NCBI GenBank assembly: GCA_027482985.1
Contig: JAIXVO010000114.1
Span: forward strand, 1-20,203
Direction: 5' to 3'
DNA from: Cyanobacteriota bacterium
GTDB taxonomy: Bacteria; Cyanobacteriota; Cyanobacteriia; Leptolyngbyales; Leptolyngbyaceae
DNA length: 20,203 nt
The notes beneath the pieces are model-generated. The model saw nothing but the letters and a program-made list of their open reading frames with translations, searched no databases and had not been told where the DNA came from. Positions 1 through 7,554 of this stretch are shown one piece after another (the stretch's first letter is position 1; each line of letters starts with the position of its first letter). Position numbers and translations under genes: made by a program.

Positions 1-27
1 CCCTATGAGTCCCTCTAGGGGAAGCTT

Positions 28-1302
28 CTAGGTGATGCACTTCAGATTTGAATTGGCGGTTTTTACTTCAAAAATAGTCTCTAAGCCGTTCTTTTCTGCA
101 AGTAAATCAACTGAATTTGGATCATCTGATACATTATAAGAAAGCTCAGTTAGTATAGCTGCAAGTCTTGCAACAAGTTCTTGATGCTGACGGGTTTTAT
201 CACGTAGCCGTGTTCGTCCTTGTACGATATTTTCAACGTTAACGTTAGGATTTGACTCGGCAACTTCAGGAATGTTGGGTAAAAAAGGTCTGAGATTGAT
301 TTCTGATACCTCAACAGTCACCGTAGGACTATCAATTTCATCTAGCAATTCATGATCAGGATAGTTTTCTGAAAGATATTCTTGACTACGTAAATTGTCA
401 GGCGTGACCCATTGAGATTCAATAATTGGGCTACCGAAGAATCCGTACCACGATAGGGCATTTTCGCGTTCAATTGAAGTTTGTGGTATCCAGAAAGTTG
501 CCGGATCACTATGAAAGTCTAAAATAGCTTGAAGCTGATCAATGTCTGCTAAAACAGTAGGTGACAAGGAAATAGAATTTCCTTGTTTACTAGCAAAGTC
601 GCTTTGTCCTAAAAATTGAAACCATTCCTGAATATCTCGTAACCTACGTTGATCAGCCCCAGATGTATCACCGCTCTGTCTCACCTGTAATAGTCTTGTA
701 TATGCCTCTTGCCAATTCCTATTGCGAATTGTAGGTACAAGAGCTAGAAGGCACTCACGAGTGTCTAGAGTTGGGGGATAACCTTGTAGATGTAGCTGAA
801 CCAGAATTTGTAAAATTAGTACTCCTGGCTTAATCAAAATTCCTGAATTAACATCTAGTTCTGTTCGGTTTGGTGGAATTGTTATTCCTGCTTGTGATAA
901 CTCTCCTTTCACTGCTGTAGATAAGTCTGTTTTGTGTCCGTTGGGATACTGGTAAGCAAGAACTTGAGTAGAGAAGAGTTCAGAGTAACCAATTGTGCCG
1001 TCGATATACATGAGACCAATCGATGTTAATTGTGGTTGTCTAATATATCTGGTTGAGTAAATTAGACCCAAATCAGGAAGGATTTGTTGATAGTCACGCC
1101 ATGCATCCACTTGCCCAGAATCCGCTCTGATATTCGCAGTGAATACTCCGTCACTAACCAAAGCTTGATTAACTAGAACTCGGTAATTTGGATATTGCCT
1201 AAATCGGTAAGCTGCCTCTAGAAGAGCAAACACCTCTCTTGAACTCACCCTTCCCATGTGATGATTAAAAGACCAAGAGTATCCTGGGTACGGAAGTGTC
1301 AA
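28..1302 (-). CDS. Putative type II restriction endonuclease, PD-(D/E)XK fold, C-terminally truncated
   Basis: A 424-residue protein encoded immediately after a C5-cytosine methyltransferase, so by context the cognate restriction enzyme that cuts unmodified DNA. The last 35 residues carry the signature of a PD-(D/E)XK nuclease: D399, then E412-V-K414 on the following strand (LETIFEVKT). The rest has no motif I recognise. The start is a TTG at 1300-1302 that overlaps the methyltransferase stop as TTGA. A strong GGAGGAG sits 8 bases upstream (1311-1317), which favours TTG over the internal ATG at 1255-1257. The gene stops ten residues after the catalytic lysine. The fold normally needs a further helix and strand there, so the protein is probably truncated and may be inactive. 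Base composition is AT-rich compared with the genes to the right. The nuclease call is inference from the motif plus the neighbour. Confidence 0.6.
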   Translation of the reverse strand: MTLPYPGYSWSFNHHMGRVSSREVFALLEAAYRFRQYPNYRVLVNQALVSDGVFTANIRADSGQVDAWRDYQQILPDLGLIYSTRYIRQPQLTSIGLMYIDGTIGYSELFSTQVLAYQYPNGHKTDLSTAVKGELSQAGITIPPNRTELDVNSGILIKPGVLILQILVQLHLQGYPPTLDTRECLLALVPTIRNRNWQEAYTRLLQVRQSGDTSGADQRRLRDIQEWFQFLGQSDFASKQGNSISLSPTVLADIDQLQAILDFHSDPATFWIPQTSIERENALSWYGFFGSPIIESQWVTPDNLRSQEYLSENYPDHELLDEIDSPTVTVEVSEINLRPFLPNIPEVAESNPNVNVENIVQGRTRLRDKTRQHQELVARLAAILTELSYNVSDDPNSVDLLAEKNGLETIFEVKTANSNLKCIT

Positions 1303-2357
1303 ACTGCTATCTCCTCCTTACTCAAAGTCTTTAATGTATCTTGAATAGATTTCCCAACAGCAAAAGCAAGAAGTGGAGGGACAGCATTACCAACTTGCCT
1401 ATACTGTGCTGTTGATGTTCCTAGGAACTTATACCAATCTGGAAATGATTGAAGGCGTGCTGCCTCCCGAACTGTAATATGACGAGGAACATAGGGATGG
1501 ATATGTGGTCTACCACCACCTGCCTTGGAACCAACTAGTACTGTCCCTGAAGGCTTTTCAGGATCGATCCTATCCGTATGATCTACTTTGTCTCTACTTC
1601 CAGGCGAAATTTTTTCGTATCGACTACGAACTCTGTCACCATGAATGCGAATATCATGATTATGCAAATTTTCAACCTGCTCCAAAGCTAACTTTGCAGT
1701 TATCCAGTCTGGAAGGCGCTGATTAAGCAAATCCAAGCTTGACGGATCACGATATCTAGGTGAAGGAAAAGTAAATTCAACGGGCTGACAGAAGCCTACG
1801 ACAAAAACTCTTTTCCTAATTTGCGGTACTCCATAATCAGCAGCATTCAAGATATCTGTATAAATGTCGTAACCTGTCTCAACCTGAAAGTGGTAATAAA
1901 GCTTCTCCCAGTCCTCACCGTTGTTAAGAGTCAGCAATCCCGGTACATTTTCAAAAACAAAAGCTTGCGGTTTTAGCTCATTTATAAGACGAATGTAGTC
2001 AAATACGAGTTGACCTCGATCATCTGAAAAAGAACCTCTTTTACCTAGTATGCTAAATGCCTGACAGGGGGGACCTCCTGCAATAAGGCTTATCTTTTCA
2101 GTTTTAATTATTTCTTTAATTTCATCCCCTTTCAGATCTCTCACATCTTTAGCTTCTGCTACGCAGTGAGGAAAGTTATACGAAACAGTATCACAGTAGT
2201 ATTGAACTTCATCATTTGAGTATTTGAAATTGAACCCTGCAAGAGATAAACCTAAATCTAGCCCTCCACCCCCAGAAAAAAGGGAGACCGCAACAAGCTC
2301 GTTCTTCTTTCCTTTAGGCAATCTTAGGGAATTTAACGCAGTAAGATATGAGTTCAT
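1299..2357 (-). CDS. DNA (cytosine-5-)-methyltransferase (Dcm/HhaI type)
   Basis: Transfers a methyl group from S-adenosylmethionine to C5 of a cytosine within a recognition site; most likely the modification half of a type II system. The 352 residues show the ordered motifs of the family: I (FSGGGGLDLG, 27-36), IV with the catalytic cysteine C98 (GGPPCQAFS, 94-102), VI (ENV, 136-138), VIII (QIRKRVFVVGF, 179-189), IX (REAARLQSFP, 297-306) and X (GNAVPP, 323-328). The variable target-recognition segment lies at about 200-290; its sequence specificity cannot be read by eye. Length is normal. No clear Shine-Dalgarno precedes the ATG. The downstream endonuclease overlaps its stop codon and has its ribosome-binding site inside this gene, so the two are co-translated, modification first. 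The gene lacks HIP1 sites and is AT-rich, consistent with recent acquisition. Confidence 0.95.
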   Translation of the reverse strand: MNSYLTALNSLRLPKGKKNELVAVSLFSGGGGLDLGLSLAGFNFKYSNDEVQYYCDTVSYNFPHCVAEAKDVRDLKGDEIKEIIKTEKISLIAGGPPCQAFSILGKRGSFSDDRGQLVFDYIRLINELKPQAFVFENVPGLLTLNNGEDWEKLYYHFQVETGYDIYTDILNAADYGVPQIRKRVFVVGFCQPVEFTFPSPRYRDPSSLDLLNQRLPDWITAKLALEQVENLHNHDIRIHGDRVRSRYEKISPGSRDKVDHTDRIDPEKPSGTVLVGSKAGGGRPHIHPYVPRHITVREAARLQSFPDWYKFLGTSTAQYRQVGNAVPPLLAFAVGKSIQDTLKTLSKEEIAV

Positions 2358-2398
2358 GCAGGTTTTAGTTAGTTAACCAAAGAGTCACTAGGCGTTGA

Positions 2399-2404
2399 AT
2401 TATA
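2399..2404 (-). promoter_or_regulatory. Candidate -10 element of the restriction-modification operon
   Basis: Read leftward, a perfect TATAAT lies about 42 bases upstream of the methyltransferase ATG in an AT-rich stretch. No convincing -35 hexamer is found 16-18 bases further upstream, so the assignment rests on the -10 alone. Confidence 0.35.
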
Positions 2405-2496
2405 TCTTAAAAGACAACATTTTGTACTACTTTGACCAAAAAATATATCTATTGTGCTCTATGGAGTAGGAGTTGTAAGGTTTTAGGCTAGTGGCT

Positions 2497-2590
2497 GACG
2501 GCAACCTAACACTGCGTCGGTGCGGACGGTACAAAGGTTATCGGTGAGTGTTCGAGGTTATCTGCCGCCGCACAACATCACCGTTCACCT
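2497..2590. repeat. attC-like imperfect inverted repeat
   Basis: The core stem pairs GTGCGG (2520-2525) with CCGCAC (2568-2573) and CGG (2527-2529) with CCG (2565-2567), leaving A2526 as a single extrahelical base. The outer AAC (2508-2510) pairs with GTT (2583-2585). On the minus strand one end reads GTTAGGT, which fits the integron core site GTTRRRY; the other end is degenerate. The layout (core site, spacer, stem with one bulged base, variable loop of about 35 bases) is that of an integron attC site. It sits just beyond the stop codon of the 161-residue gene and at the edge of the AT-rich restriction-modification block. No integrase gene is visible, so this is a structural resemblance only. 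Confidence 0.4.
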
Positions 2591-3074
2591 ACGGATGCGG
2601 TTTGGTAGGGGGTTGGATGACTTCGCGATCGCCCGTAAACGGAATCGGTGTGGGCATCGCACTCAGCGTCAAGGTGCCCTGTAAGGTGGCGGCGGTCACG
2701 GTGCCTGCAATTTTGACTGTCGCGGGACAATTCCAGGCGCGATCGAGGTTGCCCGTCAGCGTCAGTTGGTCGTTGCGCCATTGACCGGAGAGGGGCGGAC
2801 GTTCGCGGGCAATCCGGATCACTGAGTCAGCGGCATCTGCGGGCAGGAGTGACCCGGTGAGAAACACGCCGGATTGTTGCAGGAAAAGGGTTACGGGTTT
2901 GGTTTGCAAACAGTCCGAGAGCGACTTCAGAGCGAGAGGATAGCGGCCATCGATCGCACGAGGAGCCTGCAAATTTTTCTCGCCATAGGCGGTCGTCACG
3001 GTGAATAACATGACCACAGAGCCGATCGCCGAAGCGTAAAAGATCAGCGATCGCAGGTTGAAATGTTCTTTCAT
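2589..3074 (-). CDS. Small exported protein of unknown function, coupled to the cation/proton antiporter
   Basis: A 161-residue protein I do not recognise. Residues 10-30 form a hydrophobic stretch followed by AYG-E, a plausible signal peptide or N-terminal anchor, so the mature part should be outside the plasma membrane. The remainder is rich in short alternating hydrophobic/polar stretches (for example LSGQWRNDQLTLTGNL and TLQGTLTLSA) suggesting beta structure; two cysteines (about residues 54 and 116) could form a disulfide. It ends in a proline-rich tail. The start is firm: its ATG overlaps the antiporter stop as ATGA (3071-3074) and a GGAGG lies 7 bases upstream. Tight coupling suggests it works with, or is made in proportion to, the antiporter, but no function is shown. 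Confidence 0.75.
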   Translation of the reverse strand: MKEHFNLRSLIFYASAIGSVVMLFTVTTAYGEKNLQAPRAIDGRYPLALKSLSDCLQTKPVTLFLQQSGVFLTGSLLPADAADSVIRIARERPPLSGQWRNDQLTLTGNLDRAWNCPATVKIAGTVTAATLQGTLTLSAMPTPIPFTGDREVIQPPTKPHP

Positions 3075-5260
3075 CCGTTTACCTCCGGGCTAACTGGAGT
3101 TGTGTCTGCATCGGCTGGCAGCAGGACAGAGGCGAGATGCGTCGTAGCGCGACTGTAACGGCGGGTAATCAGCAGGGAAGATTTACACTGCACCGCCAAT
3201 TCATCGGCATAGATCCCCAAAGTTTGGCGCTCCAGCCCCCACTCTCGACTGGCTCCCGCGATCGTCAAATCCGCCCGTCCCGATGCTGTCACCACCGCCT
3301 CAATCGGATTCTCGGCCTCCACCTGGGGAATCAAAATCCGTTGCCGAATGGGTTCCGGGAGTTGATCCATCACCGTTCGCAGTTCGTAACTGAGGTGGGT
3401 CGACTGATCGGCCTGGGCAATCCGCAAAATGGTGAGATGGGCGGCGGGACTGTTGATTAGCAACCGCAGGGCAATTTCCAGCCCCAAATCATTGTGGCTA
3501 TTGGGGATGTAAGGCACCAGCAGATTTTCCAGCTTGCCATGCTGGCGATCGACAAACACCGCCACATCCGTCCGCGCCGTACTGAGAATTTGCCCCACTC
3601 TGCCCCCCAGCCGATTTTTGCTAAAGGCGGGACGGTGCCAGCCCAACAGGATCAAATCGCTGCGATCGCGCTCTGCCAGCACTGCCGTCTCCTGCGCCAC
3701 ATCCCGCGCAATCCGCACGATGGGATGCACAAACAAGGCTTGAAAGGGTTCCAGTTGCGCCATCAACTGCTCAATTTCCTGCCGCCGTTCCACAATCAGG
3801 CGATCGGCTTCAGCGGGGGTACTTTCGTAGGCATAATCTTCTTCCAGTTGAATCAGGCTTAACGGATAAACGCCTGCCGATGGGGGCGCAGTCGGTGAAT
3901 GGGGTTTACTCCCAGCCGCGATCGCCACCGCCAGCCGGATCAAGCCTTTTTGGGTATTGGGATTCGCGATCGGCACCAGAATTCGATAATCCGGTCGTGG
4001 CTCATCGCTGGTGGAGGCTGCCACATCTGCCCGAATTTGCTGCTTGGGATAGAGCCACTCCAGCAGGGGCGAGGTCATAAATGTCGTGACCAGCGCCATG
4101 ATTACCAGCATCGTGAACAGCAGGGGCGAAATCACGTTCAAACTCAGACCAATATTGAGCACAATTAGCTCAGTTAAGCCGCGGGTGTTCATCAACCAGC
4201 CCAACGCCGCCGCATCCCGTTTCGGCACGCCACAAAATCGGGCAGCGACGTAGGTGCCAATGTACTTCCCGGCGATCGCCACCAGCAACACCAACCCACA
4301 CAACGCCCACAGTAGCGGCGTATTCAGTAACCCGATCTGCGTCCGTAAACCGCTGTAGGCAAAGAAAATCGGCAACAAAAAAGTGAGGACAAAATCCTCC
4401 GTCTTCTGCGCCAGTTCCCGCGTTAACCCGACGTGTTTGGGCATCACCGCCCCCAGCAGGAACGCTCCAAAGATCAGGTGAATCCCGATCAATTCGGTAA
4501 TCAGCGCTGAGGCCACCACCCCCATATAAATTCCTGCCAGGGTGAATTGGGTTAAGCGTCCGGTGCGGTTATAAAACTTGGCAAGGCGTTGCAGAAATAG
4601 CCGCACGACTGTAACCATAACTGCGATATAAATGATCGCTTCCAGGATGGTGGGCAGTGCTGCCGTCATGCTATTGGTACGGGTCACCGCGATCGCCAGC
4701 GCCAACAAACACCAGGCCGTGACATCATCCACCGCCGCACAGGTGAGCGCCAACGTCCCCAACTTGCTTTTTTGCAAATTGTTTTCCGTAATAATGCGCG
4801 CCAGGACGGGAAACGCCGTAATTGACATCGCCGCCCCCAAAAACATTGCAAACGCCGTAAACGACACACTGTTATTGGATACCAACGGGTACAGCAACAG
4901 GGAGAGCAGCGTGCCCAGGGAGAACGGTACCAAAATGCTGACGTGAGAGGTTAACACCGCCACATTGAGCTGACTTTTGAGATATTTGGGATCGAGTTCC
5001 AGCCCAATCAGAAACATGAAAAAGATCAAGCCAATCTGCGACAGAATTTCCAGGTAGGGAATCACCGTGGGGGGAAACAACGCCGCTGCCAGATCCGGTG
5101 CCAACCAGCCGAACAGGGATGGCCCCAACATAATCCCAGCCACAATTTCCCCAATCACCAGGGGTTGTTTAATGCGCCGGAAACCCAGCCCCACCAACCG
5201 CGACAACCCAATCACAATCAGGATATTGATGAGCACCAGAACAATGGTTTCAAGTTTCAT
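3071..5260 (-). CDS. Cation/proton antiporter, CPA2 (KefB/NapA-like) family, with universal stress protein tail
   Basis: A 729-residue plasma- or thylakoid-membrane transporter expected to exchange Na+ or K+ for H+. Residues 1-400 are a run of hydrophobic helices of the Na+/H+ exchanger type. The paired acidic residues D178-D179 (AAVDDVTAW) match the ion-binding helix of CPA2 proteins; PLVIGEIVAGIMLGPS near the N-terminus is typical of the family. After a linker at about 400-425 the cytoplasmic part contains two universal-stress-protein-like segments, about 427-570 (DYRILVPIANPNTQKG opening; LILLGWHRP near the end) and about 575-700 (LENLLVPYIPNS opening). The tail suggests nucleotide- or stress-dependent gating, which is inference. 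Its stop overlaps the start of the small exported protein. No strong Shine-Dalgarno precedes the ATG. Whether Na+ or K+ is moved cannot be decided from sequence. Confidence 0.92.
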   Translation of the reverse strand: MKLETIVLVLINILIVIGLSRLVGLGFRRIKQPLVIGEIVAGIMLGPSLFGWLAPDLAAALFPPTVIPYLEILSQIGLIFFMFLIGLELDPKYLKSQLNVAVLTSHVSILVPFSLGTLLSLLLYPLVSNNSVSFTAFAMFLGAAMSITAFPVLARIITENNLQKSKLGTLALTCAAVDDVTAWCLLALAIAVTRTNSMTAALPTILEAIIYIAVMVTVVRLFLQRLAKFYNRTGRLTQFTLAGIYMGVVASALITELIGIHLIFGAFLLGAVMPKHVGLTRELAQKTEDFVLTFLLPIFFAYSGLRTQIGLLNTPLLWALCGLVLLVAIAGKYIGTYVAARFCGVPKRDAAALGWLMNTRGLTELIVLNIGLSLNVISPLLFTMLVIMALVTTFMTSPLLEWLYPKQQIRADVAASTSDEPRPDYRILVPIANPNTQKGLIRLAVAIAAGSKPHSPTAPPSAGVYPLSLIQLEEDYAYESTPAEADRLIVERRQEIEQLMAQLEPFQALFVHPIVRIARDVAQETAVLAERDRSDLILLGWHRPAFSKNRLGGRVGQILSTARTDVAVFVDRQHGKLENLLVPYIPNSHNDLGLEIALRLLINSPAAHLTILRIAQADQSTHLSYELRTVMDQLPEPIRQRILIPQVEAENPIEAVVTASGRADLTIAGASREWGLERQTLGIYADELAVQCKSSLLITRRYSRATTHLASVLLPADADTTPVSPEVNG

Positions 5261-5382
5261 GCGTGCGAACCTGGAGTGGAATCAGCAATGGGATGAACCG
5301 AACCCGCCACCCAGCAATTCAGCCGACTGGAATTGGCGTAACATCAGCAGGATACTGCGACTTCTTGCCGTTCCCGCGATTT

Positions 5383-5411
5383 TTTAGATCGGTGTTAGAT
5401 GTTGAGGGCAA
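5383..5411 (-). promoter_or_regulatory. Candidate promoter for the antiporter operon
   Basis: Read leftward: TTGCCC (5406-5411), 17 bases, TCTAAA (5383-5388), about 120 bases upstream of the antiporter start. Each hexamer matches the consensus at four of six positions. An 8-bp inverted repeat, CTTGCCGT (5354-5361) and ACGGCAAG (5432-5439), brackets it and could be an operator. Weak sequence-only evidence. Confidence 0.25.
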
Positions 5412-5513
5412 CCCAATGCAGCTAATCATTGACGGCAAGATTTGATGAACGCCGGGACTTTAACTCAGGCTGAATGCTAAATTTGAAGCGTTTTCCATTG
5501 GGGAGAAGGAAAG

Positions 5514-6284
5514 ATGTCGATATTGCTAGGACATGAACTGGTCGGGCAAGGATCTGAACCCGTGATCGTGATGGGGGGCTGGTTGGGCGATCGCACCGTG
5601 TTTCAGCCGATTCATCCCTGGCTCGATCGCGCCGCCTTTACCTACTGTTTTGTTGACCCCCGAGGTTACGGTGAATCTCGCGACATTGCTGGCACCCATA
5701 CGATCGCCGAAGTCGCGCAGGATGTGATTGACCTGGCGAACCATTACGGCTGGCAGCGCTTTCATTATATGGGGCACTCGATGATGGGCAAGGTGGCGCA
5801 ATATTTATGTGCCCACTTTGGCGATCGCCTCAAATCGGCGATCGGCGTGACCCCGGTGCCTGCCATCAAGATTGAACTGGATGCGGCAGGTCAGCAATTA
5901 TTTTCGACGGCGTGGGAAGTGCCTGCCAATCGGGGCATCATTTGTCGGGTGACGACGGGCGATCGGCATACCCCCGTTTGGGAAAAGTTCATGATCGAGG
6001 AATCCCTCCGCACCACCACGCCGGCAGCTTATCGCGATTATTTCTACATGTGGACAGACACCGATTTTGCCGCTGACGTGCAGGGCTGTCCGGTGCCGTT
6101 CTTAGCCATCACGGGGGAACATGATGCGGGGGTTCCCACGGAATTCGTCCAAAACACCATTCTGCAATGGTTGCCCAACGCCGAATCCCAGGTCATGACC
6201 AACGCCGGACACTATCCCATGCAAGAAACGCCCATCCAATTTGTTACTGTATGTGAGAGATTCATGGGTCGATTTACCGGATGA
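5514..6284 (+). CDS. Alpha/beta hydrolase
   Basis: A 256-residue soluble enzyme of the alpha/beta-hydrolase fold, of usual length for single-domain esterases, haloperoxidase-like or lactonase-like members. The nucleophile elbow is GHSMMG with S89; the acid is D204 (TGEHDAG) and the histidine H233 (NAGHYPMQE), completing the triad in the right order. VMGGWLGD (19-26) would form the oxyanion-hole loop after the first strand, and DPRGYGES (48-55) is the usual loop after strand 4. The start ATG follows a purine-rich GGGGAGAAGGAAAG ribosome-binding region. Its last codons overlap the next hydrolase as ATGA (6281-6284), so the two are translationally coupled. The substrate cannot be inferred from sequence. 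Confidence 0.88.
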   Translation: MSILLGHELVGQGSEPVIVMGGWLGDRTVFQPIHPWLDRAAFTYCFVDPRGYGESRDIAGTHTIAEVAQDVIDLANHYGWQRFHYMGHSMMGKVAQYLCAHFGDRLKSAIGVTPVPAIKIELDAAGQQLFSTAWEVPANRGIICRVTTGDRHTPVWEKFMIEESLRTTTPAAYRDYFYMWTDTDFAADVQGCPVPFLAITGEHDAGVPTEFVQNTILQWLPNAESQVMTNAGHYPMQETPIQFVTVCERFMGRFTG

Positions 6285-7378
6285 ACGTTCCTGCTTACAG
6301 TCCCCCGCTGGCGCTCCGCAATGGTCTGGCGATGACCCTTTACATTGCCTCCAAAGGTCGCCAAGCGTGGCAAAAGACCGCTGCCCAACCTGTCCCCGAC
6401 TACCAACCCCACGTCTTTCAGGGGGCTAACCAGGTGCCGATCTTCGGGCAATTGGCGATCCCCGATCGCCCCAGCGGTACCATCATCGCCACCTACGGCA
6501 TCACGGGCAGCTTGGATGACCAGTGGCAGCTTGATATTCTCGGCAGCAAAGCCTTCGCCCAGCAGTATGCCCTCGTGCTGTTTGATTGGCGTGCCCACGG
6601 CAAAACCGCCGCCCTTTCGCCCGCCCTCACCTCCGATGGCATCTACGAGGGAGAAGATTTTGTCCGCATTGCCGCCCAAGCGAAAGCCCTCGGTTGTCCC
6701 GCCCCCTACTGGTTTGTCAGTTACTCCCTCGGCGGCCAGCTCGTGTTTTGGGCAATTAAAGCCGCTCAAGCGATCGCCGATTGGGGTGCCGATCTGCCCC
6801 TCGATGCTGCCGACATTGCCGGAGGAGCCGTGATTTGCCCCTCCTTAGAATCCACCCGCTCCCTCCGCTACCTGACTCAAGAAGTCGTCGGGCGGCAGTT
6901 GGAACAGGCGATCGCCCGTGAGTTGAAAAAACTCGCCAAACAAATTCACAGCTATCACCCAGCCGCGATCGATCCCGCTGCTTTGGAGCGCGTCCATGAC
7001 ATCTGGAGCTTTGACCATGAACTGGTGATCCAGGGACTTGGATTTGCCTCTGTCGAAGATTATTATGCGGCGACCAGTGGCCTCTACCAGTTACCCGCCC
7101 TCACCAAACCCACGTTAATTCTCTACGCCGCCGATGATCCGATGTTTGATCCCGCTCTAATTCCTGAATTACAGGCAATTTGTGCCGCGAATCCCGCGAT
7201 CGACCTGTACCTCACCCCCCACGGTGGTCATGTCGGCTATCTCAACAGTCCCGCCACCCAAGGCGCGGCTGGCGATCCTGACCCCTGGTGGGCGTGGAAT
7301 CGGGTGCTGGATTGGATTCGGGCAGATGGAGGGGAGAGCAGTCAGGAGTCAGAAGTTAAAACTGGCGCAGATTCGTAG
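6281..7378 (+). CDS. YheT-like alpha/beta hydrolase with repeat-encoded C-terminal tail
   Basis: A second alpha/beta hydrolase, 365 residues, unrelated in detail to the one before it. FDHELVIQGLGFASVEDYY (244-262) is characteristic of the YheT/ABHD1-type subfamily. The nucleophile elbow is SYSLGG with S149; the first glycine of GxSxG is replaced by serine. D285 or D286 (YAADDPMFD) and H317 (HGGHVGYL) complete the triad. The domain appears to end near W345; the last 20 residues are low complexity, and from about residue 353 they are encoded by the repeat block that starts at 7336, whose GTAGAG motif also supplies the stop codon. Either the native C-terminus was replaced by the repeat, or the repeat landed near the old stop. 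The substrate is unknown. Confidence 0.85.
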   Translation: MNVPAYSPPLALRNGLAMTLYIASKGRQAWQKTAAQPVPDYQPHVFQGANQVPIFGQLAIPDRPSGTIIATYGITGSLDDQWQLDILGSKAFAQQYALVLFDWRAHGKTAALSPALTSDGIYEGEDFVRIAAQAKALGCPAPYWFVSYSLGGQLVFWAIKAAQAIADWGADLPLDAADIAGGAVICPSLESTRSLRYLTQEVVGRQLEQAIARELKKLAKQIHSYHPAAIDPAALERVHDIWSFDHELVIQGLGFASVEDYYAATSGLYQLPALTKPTLILYAADDPMFDPALIPELQAICAANPAIDLYLTPHGGHVGYLNSPATQGAAGDPDPWWAWNRVLDWIRADGGESSQESEVKTGADS

Positions 7379-7554
7379 AGACGCGTCGCTGGCACGGCTC
7401 CTGTCGGAAAGAGATCCAGAAGTTGAAACCGGAGCAAGTTCGTAGAGACGCGCCGCTGGCATGTCTCCTGCGGAGAAGAGCGGAGAAGCAGGATACCAGT
7501 TGCCATTAATCCACACCATTGGCACATCTCCTGGCTGCTGACTCCTGACTCCTC
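7336..7554. repeat. 219-bp repeat block with terminal inverted repeats between convergent genes
   Basis: The ends are 17-bp inverted copies of a GTCAGGA heptanucleotide motif (7336-7352 and 7538-7554, 16 of 17 positions paired). Inside are two tandem copies of a 56-57 bp unit (7351-7407 and 7418-7473), each containing GTAGAGACGCG followed by CGCTGGCA, plus a third fragment with TTGGCACATCTCCTGG (7519-7534). The inner motif is a decayed version of the perfect hairpin at 11143-11171. The block contributes the stop codons of both flanking genes. It resembles a MITE-like or nested repetitive element. Confidence 0.7.

Noticed and set aside
2548..2784. 78-residue plus-strand frame across the attC-like hairpin
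   Set aside because: It is antisense to the end of the 161-residue gene and no supporting start signal or motif is present.
6212..6769. 185-residue open frame on the minus strand
   Set aside because: It lies antisense across the two hydrolases and is rich in glycine runs produced by the complementary codons; no motif.
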